A DNA stretch of 64,000 bases from Cryptomeria japonica (Eukaryota > Streptophyta > Pinopsida > Cupressales > Cupressaceae), in contig NC_081414.1 of assembly GCF_030272615.1 (NCBI RefSeq), positions 55,081,636-55,145,635 of the forward strand, in the 5' to 3' direction. Of this stretch, positions 55,471 through 64,000 are shown one piece after another. Both the position numbers and the translations under genes were made by a program. Below the pieces are notes generated by a model. That model ran no database searches. It had not been told where the DNA came from and saw nothing but the letters and a program-made list of their open reading frames with translations. The number at the start of each line of letters is the position of its first letter. Positions within the stretch are counted from its first letter, which is position 1.

Positions 55471-57117
55471 CTAGATAAGCTCATCGTCAACATCAGAAAT
55501 AATTATTACTCTCTCCACCAACATCTTTTCATATTCCAATTTCACATTTTGATCAATATCTAAAAACTCAATTGATTTCCATTTTTCCACCTTAAGATTC
55601 CCACTATACTCAATTTCAAAATAATTAGCCACAAAGACACCCCAAAGGGAAGAAAGAGTGGAAATTAAAGGAGACCAATCCCTTGAGTTCACCAGAGGGG
55701 GATGTCCATTCCAAACTTCCTCCCAAAACCTGACTTTTCTACCATTATGAATAATCCATGAGAGATGAGGCAAAATCACTGATCTACATTTACATAGAAA
55801 ATTCCAAATAGCTGAACCAGACGGTAAATTAGAAACTTGAAAAACATATTCTCTTGGTCCGTTATTTAAATATTTAGCAAACATAATTTGTGCCCAGAAG
55901 GAGGATGGTCTCTCATACAATTTCAAAACCAACTTAGCACCTAAGGCTAAATTATGACTTTCGAGACTCCTAATGCCTGTGCCCCCAAGGTTTTTAGGCA
56001 AACAAACTTTATCCCATGCTACTAGAGGGAGTTTCTTCTTACCATCTTTATTATTGCTCCAAAGGAAGGATCTAAGAGTATCTTGAAAACTAACAAGAGC
56101 CTCTTTCAGAGACTGCAAAAAATACATGAGATAAATAGGAACAACATTTAGGACAGACTTAATAAGAGCAATCTTACCAGTCAAAGATAACCATCTATGA
56201 TTCCAGGATAGGATCCTTCTAGAGACAACTGAAATGATCTTATCCCAAAACTCAACTGTATCCTTCTTAATGAAGAAAGGTATACCAAGATAAGAACAAG
56301 GAAGATTTCCAGATGCAAATCCCCAAAAAATCTTCAATCTATCCTGAACCAATTGTGAAGCATGAAGGAAAAAAATCTTTGACTTCTCAACATTGATTCT
56401 CTGACCAGAAAAGGATGCATAATTTTGTATTATCCCCTTTATCACTCTTGCCTCACCCAAAGAGGCCTGACCAAATAACTAGGTATCATCTACAAACAAG
56501 CAATGCAAAATTCTTTGTGGAACATTATGAATCCTAATTCCCTTCCAAAGCCCTCTCAGCTTAGCGACTCTTATAGCCTAACTGAATACATCATTTCCCA
56601 CAAAATCCCAACATTTCTGAAAAAATAAAGGAGTAAAGCCATCTAGTCCTGAAGCCTTATCAGGGTTCATTGAAAAAACAACATTCTTAACTTCATCCAA
56701 AGAAAAAGGAGACATCAGCATTTTATTATCTTCTAAAGATACCAAAGAAGGAATATTAGAAGAAATGTTATTATGAAGATCTCCATGCTTCGAAGACAAT
56801 AGTGACTAAAAAAACCTAACTGCCTCTGAAGCAATATCATCCTGTTCTATTAAAAGTCTGGCATTTGGATACTCAATACAAGATATCCTATTTTTACTTC
56901 TCTTAATTTTTGTTGAAGAGTGAATTTTTTTTGTATTTCTATCACCATCTGAAAGCTAGATCTTCCTCGATTTTTGTCTCCAATAGATTTCTTCTCTGGA
57001 CAAAACTTCTTCAAGCTCTACTTTTAGCAATTTTAGTTCATAAAAAACAAGAGGCACCATACCATGTTGAATCACATGTGAATTAAGACATTCAATCTTA
57101 TCTTGAATCCTCTATTT
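55471..57117 (-). pseudogene. LINE reverse transcriptase with internal deletion
   Basis: RT entry pieces are at 57100-56820 (EIYWRQKSRKI; DGDRNTKKIHSS). The frame 56799-56578 has NPDKASGLDGFTPLFFQKCW and stops, and after a short gap the reading resumes with GLWKGIRIHNVPQRILHCLF and VDDT. The usual fingers and first half of the palm (KIISKxLxxRL, EEQGGFVxGR, LDMxKAYDRV, LRQGDPLSP) are absent, so roughly 200 residues are deleted. The 329-codon frame 56460-55471 carries the thumb and connection (GQRINVEKSKIFFLHASQLV; CSYLGIPFFIKKDTVEFW; AIWNFLCKCRSVILPHLSW). RT cannot be active. Confidence 0.85.
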
Positions 57118-58032
57118 TTACTGAAAGATGTTCTTAAAATGCAAGATATTCCATTCTCTAATATTAAATTTCAAAAATCTTAACTTCTTAGCAATCTGAA
57201 ACATTCGGGGTCCAGAGCAATAAGGAGCAGAACTCCACCATTTTTTGAGCAAAGGCAAAAAGGAAGAATCTCTAAAGCACATAGGTTCAATTTTAAAGGG
57301 TGACTTAAAAGGAGCTTTATCTTCCAGAATTGATAGGGAAATTGGAAAATGATCTGACCCCAAAACTGGAAGAATAGAGGAAAAAAATTTGAACTCTAAA
57401 TCAATCCAAACATCTGATAACAAAAACCGGTCTAACCTTTCCACAATCTGAGAAAAATCTCTTCTCATATTTGTCCATGTGAAAATCCCATTTTGAAACT
57501 GACAATCAAAAAGACCCATGTCCTTAATGAACATCCCAAAGTCTTCCATAATTTTTTTACTAGGAAGAATACCTTCTTTCTTTTCTCCCAAGTTAGTGAT
57601 AGCATTAAAATCGCCCCCAAAGATTATAAAGGGACCATGCCTTAAAGGGGAGGAAATTCTCTTAAGATCTCCCCATAATTTAGTCTTCCTTTGAATACCA
57701 GAAGGAGCATAAATGTTAAAAAGCCAAAACTTAACCTTCGAAAGCTTGCTTTTAACTAAGGCCAACATCCAGTTTACAGTAGAAGCAACTAGCTCAGGCT
57801 CAATGTTATAGTTATTCCAAAACAATACTAAACCCCTTGATGCACCACAAGCTGGAGAGGAGAGGAATATCCACTGTCTCCAAGAAGAAAAAACTAAATC
57901 AGTAGACTCCTTTGACAATTTTGTCTCTTGCAACATGAAAATATCACACTTAACTAAGTCCATTTGGGACTTAATTAAGTGCCTCTTGTTAGGGGTATTT
58001 AAGCCCCTAACATTCCAAGATATAATTCTCAT
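57118..58032 (-). CDS. LINE endonuclease domain, intact frame
   Basis: The 304-codon frame starts MRIISWNVRGLNTPNKRHLI and holds LQETKLSKES (catalytic Glu), IFGGDFNAITN (Asp, Asn) and GSDHFPISLSI (Asp-His). This is the full apurinic-type endonuclease that nicks target DNA for LINE insertion. Its ATG overlaps the ORF1 stop in ATGA (58032-58029). All motifs expected for catalysis are visible. Expression would depend on ORF1 read-through or reinitiation. Confidence 0.85.
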   Translation of the reverse strand: MRIISWNVRGLNTPNKRHLIKSQMDLVKCDIFMLQETKLSKESTDLVFSSWRQWIFLSSPACGASRGLVLFWNNYNIEPELVASTVNWMLALVKSKLSKVKFWLFNIYAPSGIQRKTKLWGDLKRISSPLRHGPFIIFGGDFNAITNLGEKKEGILPSKKIMEDFGMFIKDMGLFDCQFQNGIFTWTNMRRDFSQIVERLDRFLLSDVWIDLEFKFFSSILPVLGSDHFPISLSILEDKAPFKSPFKIEPMCFRDSSFLPLLKKWWSSAPYCSGPRMFQIAKKLRFLKFNIREWNILHFKNIFQ

Positions 58033-60353
58033 TTCTCTCGAGGGGAGACCGAGGCTCCCCTCTTTCCTTTAGATGGAGAAGACTTCCCTTCTCCAAAACT
58101 ACTTTGAAAATTACACTTCAAAGCCCCCAACCTAGTCATAGGAGGACTGATAATAGACCTCTTAGTCCTCTTACCCTTGGGAGTACCACTTCCTTTCATA
58201 GCGTCACCAAGAGAAACCAAATGCTTCCCTTTCCCAACACCAGGAGAAAGAGACAAAATTTGTTGAATCCCAGCATCAATTTCCAATTGAGTCTTTCGAT
58301 TCTTTGGAGGCCTACCCCTACCAGGAGAAACCACAGATGAAGCCCTAATTAGAGTAGTTTGAACAATTGGTAAACTCTTACTTGACTTAGGAGAAGTCAT
58401 GACTAAATTATCTATGATGCCCACTTCTGATGAGGCCAAAACCTCAAAAGGGTTGGCAGATGCAGAAATAGGAAGGGTCGATTTAATTCCTCCAAAGTCA
58501 TTCTCAATGGAACAGATAACCCTATTCATAATGTCCTCATCCATCTGATGCTCATGATCTTTAAAAAGATCATTTACTTGGTGAACCAGATTTTCATCTA
58601 GCACAATAACAGGAATGTCTCCCAACTAAATATTATTTCCTAAGGCAACGTTATTGTCCACATCCACATCAACATGCTGCAAAGAATTAGAGACTAGTTC
58701 TTTGACTTGTTGAGCAAGGATAGCATCATCAGGAAACCCTAGAGAAGAAACCGCAACATTAGACTCTGAGACAACCCCATCATTCTTTGGAAAAATATGA
58801 CCAATCCCCTGACAACTTTCTAAGTATTCTTTTGACTTCACAGGATAGACAAGATTCCTACCACCATCATTTAGTGACTTATCCAAGGAATTCGAGGTAG
58901 TGAGATCTGGAAGCAGATCATCCACATTATTGTCCCTTGATACCACAATATTCTGGTGAGCTACTGGCTTATCCTTACTTGAAAATAACCCTATAGACTC
59001 TAGATCGTGAGACACAACATAAACCTCTCGCTTCCCAACATCCCTCATAGCCTGGTTAAGCTCAAAAGTAGCGGGATGTTTCCCAGTGGAACCATTAACT
59101 AATAGTTTATCCAGAAATGGATTATCATTACTACCCAAGCAATGTTCTGCCTTATCCAGAACAGATGATTTCGAAAAATCCATAAGAAAAGGAGCATCCA
59201 ATTGCAAGGAAGTTTTACCAAAGTCTTTTTCCAACTTATTAATTGGTTTTTTCCAGATACCCTCATGAGATTTAATGATACAGGTCCAAGGGCAAACATT
59301 ATTAGGGTTAGTCAGGACACATATTTTTACCAAAACCTCCCCCTCCACAAAATCAAATCTTGATGATAAGAAAGAACCACAAGTATTACCAATTTGTTCC
59401 AAAACCTCTGGGTCCATAAATTCAAATGGTAATTTGGGCAAGCTAAACCAGAAAGGAACTAATTTAAAGCTTGACCAAGCAGGGACATAAAATGGTTTCC
59501 AAGCCGAAACAAACACTAATTTTTTACCAAACCAGTAATGTGAAGATTTTAAAACTTCATCCCTAACAGAAGAAGAGTTGAAAATAATAATAAATGCATT
59601 TGCAGAGAGTAATTGAAAATAAAGCATATCAAACCACTTTTTCTGCAATTTATGATGAAATTTAGATAAACTAGTTGCATCCCCTCATATTTCCCTAGAA
59701 ATAGCATGTGTATGCAAACAACGAGCTTTGAAATCCATAACAGAATCAAGTAAATCAATGCATGGAATAGGAGCCCATACCTGTGAAGACCCACCTCCTA
59801 AATCAGAGCCGGTTTGATTTTCACTTACCTTATTGTCTTTTCCTGATGTCGAAGATTCCCTTACCTTATACCCCCTTTGATGTGACGAAGATAACTCAAG
59901 CGGGTTACTGTTAGACTATTTGTCGATCATCTTTTCACCAGCGTTCAGCCGAGAAACCCTAATTGCCCCATTTACAGATGAAAACTTCACAGCTTTTGCA
60001 TAGGATGGTTTTCCTCCCAACTCTGTAGATCGTTTACTCGGAAGCCCCTTTAAATTATTTGGGATAAACTTTTTCTGCGGGCCCTAACCAAAATGCCTAT
60101 GATCCAAAAATTGTTGATGCCCTTCACCAGATCTATCCATACTCCGCCAATTTTCACTGCTTGGACCACTGAAAAAACCCTGAAAATACTTGGAGACTGG
60201 TGTGAAATTTCTTAAGTCTTCCCTCAACCAATTCTGCGCTACCATATCTACCCATTTTCCCTTCGTGAAGACCAGCTGTGGGACATGTGGTGGATCATCC
60301 CAGCCCACATCAGCCCACTCGCCAATAACCCTAGTTTCACCCATACCGAGCAA
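58029..60353 (-). pseudogene. LINE ORF1 (nucleic-acid-binding protein), interrupted
   Basis: The reading begins MLGMGETRVIGEWADVGWDD at 60353, with stops near 60087, 59920 and 59690. It continues as the 340-codon frame 59648-58626 (FGKKLVFVSAWKPFYVPAWS; SLPKLPFEFMDPEVLEQIGN, the DUF4283-like RNA-binding region) and, after a stop at 58626, as the 198-codon frame 58625-58029. That last part is basic with SPGRGRPPKNRKT, an AT-hook-like motif. Plant LINE ORF1 binds the element RNA. Confidence 0.7.
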
Positions 60354-62200
60354 GAAATTGTAGTCTTATCTCTGTTTTTACTAGGGTAGTAGACCAAAAA
60401 GTTATGCAATGGTGGAAAGACCTTCAGAGGTCCATAGTGACTGAAGCAGCTGATCATGATTCACAGGAAACAAAGACAAACAGTTCGCTCTCCCCACAAA
60501 ACCCTGGGATGGCATTATTAAAAGGAATGGTCGTGCAGGTAGAATAGTATGGCAGAAAATCAATGAGGGGACATTGGAGCCATAAAGAAACCTAATCCTA
60601 AGCAGAAAATGGCAGATCAACGGTCTAACTGGCCTGGAAAACCCAATCCTTTAGCAATGGCCTCATTAAAATTTGTGATTTTGACAAGTTTTGGGGGTAA
60701 TCTGTGGAATTCATCTCCAGATCTGTGAAAGGCTGCCATAAATAAAAGTAGATCTCTGATCTATAGAAGACGCCAAAGTCAAATAAAGATTTTGTAAGAA
60801 CAGCATGCGGGCTTGCATTCGGTGAGAGGTGCATCCAAATCTTTCAGATCCTGGTTATTCTGAATGCCGAGAGCTAGGAAAGAAAAGATTGTTGATTGCG
60901 TACTCCATAACTATTGAACATTGTTATGTTGTTGGTGTACATGATTTCTAGCATTTTGTTTGTTGATTCTAAATATATTTTTTTCAATTTTGTTTGAAGA
61001 TGTTTTTAAAATTTTTTCCATCTCCTTCGAAAAGTAGTTTTTTAATAGCAAACTACACTTTTTAAGAGTGATGTGCCTCCCAAAATGCATAACTTTTATT
61101 ATATAAATGATAAAACCTCAAGTCTTTTGTATTTTCTTTTGTAACACCAATATCCAAAGATTGTTGTTGGTTTGATCGTGATATGTTGAATATTTTTCAT
61201 TTTATTAAGTTTTAAAGTCCGACTAGTTATAATTCAAACATACATTTAAGTTTGAACACATAACTTGTTCTATATATATCGAAATTCAATTTTATTTTTT
61301 TTGTTAGAAAGAAGACATCAATGCCTGGGGCATAGATATTTTTTGAATTAGTTTCTTATTTTTCCCAATGCATTGAATAGAGAAGTTCATGTTCGGTGAA
61401 AAATCAATATTCCATAAAATTAAAAAAACAAGAACATAATAAATTCACAATGTAATAAAATTATACTCATTGGAAAACTTTCTTCGAGCACTACCATCTT
61501 ATATTTTTGGGTTATCAAGATTTTTTCATTTGTGCCTTGAACCAGAGGTCCAAAGGAAAAAACTTCTCAGAACTCTAAAAAATTTGGGGAGAGATCTCTA
61601 AAGAGGGGGTTCGAACGAAGGGGGGTTCGATTGAACCATAAGGGGTTCGATCGAACTCCCCTTTGCTCTAACCCTCCGAGCAAAATAACAATGCATACTT
61701 TCATGTAACGACCGGGTTCGAACGAACCTGACCTTTTGTAACTGTGAGCGTTTATTTGAACCTTTGCCGACTCAAGTTTTTTAACATTTTTGTACAGTCA
61801 TATAAATATACATAATTTTAAAAAAAAATTTACACACAAATGATAATAAAAAAATTTGCATTTTTGGATGAAAGAAGACATTTGAAAGTTATTTTGAGGG
61901 AAATAATTTGAAGATATTTGAAGGCTTTTTTAAAAGCATGGGTAACAAGAAGAGAAGGCAAAATAATATTTCAAGGAATTATTCTCCGGACACAGAACAA
62001 AGAAGGCAAATATATCATGATGCAAGTATGTATTTTTTATTTTTATTTCTATTTAATTTTATATGTATTACTTACCAAAAATTATGTTTATTTGTTAGTA
62101 TTAGTTAAATATTTTTTATCTAATATTTTAATGAAAATTATTTTAAATAATATTAATTAAATTAATTTAATTTATATAATAATTCTATCTTAATTCAAGG
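60354..62200. other. AT-rich sequence with TTCGA repeats
   Basis: The left part may be LINE 5' untranslated region; no gene seen. At 61600-61660 are three GGGGTTCGAxxGAA units of about 20 bases and, near 61718, a further GGGTTCGAACGAACC. Short frames at 61908-62160 have no recognisable domain. Confidence 0.4.
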
Positions 62201-64000
62201 GTGCCAGCATGTGTGTTTTGAATGTCCTTTGTTTTCGATCCTTCATGGGAATTTGGCATGTGTAAGTTTTATTGTGAGGTACATTCTTGGGATATTATTG
62301 TTTTGTTGAAGAGTGGTACTGCATTGAAGCTTGCCTTGTGTGAGTTTTTTCGGCCATGACAGATTTGGTTATTCGATAATCATTTGTTTGGTGGTGGTGT
62401 CCTCTCCTTCTTGATTTTCATTAATGATTGTCAGTTTTCATAGTTGTTAACCCATGTGAACTGTTCAAATCATGGTAGTTTGCAATGGATATTTTTACAA
62501 ATCTGCTCTCACCATTATGATAAATTGATGGCAGGTTTCTATAAATATTTTCATTTGTTTATCTCATTTACTTAGTATGGGAAAGGCTGCATTTTGTGTT
62601 TTATGGTTATTTGGTTGTCTGGAGTTTTTTGTTTCTACAAATGTCGTCTTCCCCGCCCTCTGGTATATACAGAGTGGTACTTGAAGCTGGGGTTTTGGAG
62701 GATGAAAATGTGGATAATTGTGTCAAGCTCGGTAAGGTCTTTAATTTGTTTTCTCTTACGGTGGCTTTTGAATTCTGCAAGCTTCTGGGGTGTCGTTGGT
62801 TGGAAATTTGCCCTCATATTTCTTATGTTGCGATTTTGTCTCAGTTTGTTACAATATGCTATGATGTTTTACTTGACAATGATTTGGTCTGCCTCTTGGT
62901 TTTCACGTTCATTTTTCCATTAGTATGTAATTGGGATATGGTTTCTTCTGCATTGGCTGATTATCTTTTTGATGCGGGGTCTTTTTGATGCGGGGTCTTT
63001 TTATTATGGTGGCTTTCTTCCTCACCATGAGCTCATGGGTAATGGTTGGTTTGGTCAATTATTGTAAGAATTAAGAATGGGGCTTTAATGTGACACCATG
63101 TAAGATACACAGGCTTCTATGGATTTTCTGCTATATTTGGTTCCTGATCAGTATGTGGACAAAGCCTTGGTTGTTTTTGAGGCCTTGTACTCACTGCTTT
63201 CTTTGAGCTTCTTGTACATCGCTCCTGCTTGTTTGGCATTTCCACTAAGGGTTGTTCCTCGTCTAGATACAAACCATGATCCTCTGGTGGAGAGCGCTAG
63301 TTCTTGGTTTTTACATATCTGACTGCTTTTATCTTGGAGTTGGTGGTATCATTTTTTGATACAGATATGGAGTTTTTTGGCTGCTGATATGTTGGAGTTT
63401 TCGCAGTATCATATATTTTGAGGAGGCTCTCTTTGGTATCTAGATATTCATTTTGTAGTTGGCAGAAGCTCCTACTTTGATACTATTTTTGTCTCCTCAG
63501 TGGTTCTACATGATCTTTTGATGGAATTTTATTATCTAGCCCTTTATTTGGTAGTGAGCTAGTTTTCTGTATTTAAGCAAAGTCCTATGGGACCTTTGTA
63601 TAATTTCAGATGTAGGGGTTTCGGTGGTTTTTACTTGTAAAAAATGTTATGATGGTAGTTTTTAGATTTCTATTTCAAGGCTAGAACTGGAGGTTTTCTT
63701 CCGGGTTCTTTCCTGTTGGTATGTCTTTTGAATCCGAGATAAGAATATTTTATGTATAATAAAAAAATTTAGTGGCTAGCCCATTTTTAATGAAAAAAAA
63801 TAAAAAATAATATCTTAATTAATTCTAAATGATGTTATTTTTATTAAATTAACTGGAAAAAGTAGGATTAAAAAATAATCTCATTTTAATTAAAAATATT
63901 TATGCCTTAATTTGAAATAATCTGTGTATTTGCAGATTTTAAATTTCATTAACTTGTTTGTTGTGTAATTGACATTTTCTCTCCCCCCTGAAGTCCATTT
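62201..64000 (+). other. T/G-rich stretch, possibly the 3' part of another LINE
   Basis: Frames of 109-130 codons (62594-62988) give hydrophobic Phe/Leu/Val-rich peptides without a known domain. A 17-base duplication TTTTTGATGCGGGGTCT is at 62967-63000. The stretch ends near 63765 in TTTATGTATAATAAAAAAAT, resembling a LINE tail, and then AT-rich DNA. The assignment is weak. Confidence 0.25.

Larger units (their letters stand above)
53903..60353 (-). mobile_element. Long plant LINE, nearly complete but inactive
   Basis: On the minus strand the order is ORF1 (60353-58029), endonuclease (58032-57118), RT (57117-55471), zinc-binding region (55470-54904), RNase H (54876-54328), a 3' untranslated region and an A-run (plus-strand T9 at 53903-53911). 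This is the plan of plant L1-type LINEs with a C-terminal RNase H. Lesions are few compared with the other two LINEs here: one stop in ORF1, a handful in ORF2 and an internal deletion in RT. No target duplication was identified; the 5' end could extend right of 60353. Confidence 0.85.

Noticed and set aside
62594-62988. Frames of 109 and 130 codons that look membrane-like
   Set aside because: T-rich DNA gives Phe/Leu/Val-rich peptides. Two overlapping frames show the same property, so membrane-protein character is not evidence here.

Overview
This window looks like plant nuclear DNA made almost entirely of transposable-element layers. The wealth of Ty1/Copia and plant-type LINE debris and the scarcity of host exons suggest a large, repeat-rich genome such as a conifer or other gymnosperm. 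That placement is an inference from style, not from a diagnostic gene. The only stretch that reads like the end of an ordinary host gene is at 2-175. I saw no rRNA gene, tRNA gene or CRISPR array.

Layout: (1) 1471-10296 is a complete LTR element of the plant Ty3/Gypsy Tat-like kind, coded on the minus strand. It has gag and a degenerate protease but no reverse transcriptase or integrase. A solo LTR of the same family (5122-6377, target duplication ATTAT) sits in inverted orientation inside its gag-pro frame. This element lies next to, and probably inside, an older Copia element whose gag start, primer site and LTR survive at 10470-11573. (2) 11574-21510 is old debris: a Copia LTR fragment near 13613, a decayed LINE (17150-18720), a remnant of the first LTR family (18917-19205) and a pyrimidine-rich stretch ending at the polypurine tract and LTR of a second Gypsy-like family (21525 to about 22516). 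(3) 22517-27400 is a 5'-truncated, stop-ridden plus-strand Copia with its 3' LTR. It abuts a TA/TG microsatellite that was later split by a complete minus-strand Copia (28031-35460, target duplication TATAC). (4) 37163-43218 is another LTR element, also inserted in a TA/TG microsatellite. It has Copia-type primer site, polypurine tract and LTR ends, but an interior of coiled coils, tandem CCHC knuckles and large proteins I do not recognise, with no protease, integrase or RT. (5) 43760-46440 is a second decayed LINE, flanked by two copies of a 200-bp piece of an F-box-like gene; the longer F-box remnant is at 47517-48100.

(6) The most unusual region is 48170-51375. Two closely similar ends (short coding tail, polypurine tract, start of LTR) face outward in inverted orientation. 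Between them are reading frames stitched from pieces resembling different housekeeping genes: a histone H2A-like piece joined to a ribosomal protein S4 piece on the minus strand, and a ClpX piece joined to an arginine decarboxylase piece on the plus strand. Both cargos end in the same C-terminal tail. This looks like a family of non-autonomous LTR elements that collects and fuses host gene fragments.

(7) 51606 to about 52640 is another LTR of the second Gypsy-like family, followed by AT-rich DNA. (8) 53903-60353 is a long minus-strand LINE with ORF1, endonuclease, RT, zinc-binding region and RNase H. It is inactivated by stops and by an internal RT deletion. (9) 60354-64000 is AT- and T-rich with short repeats and no gene I can support.
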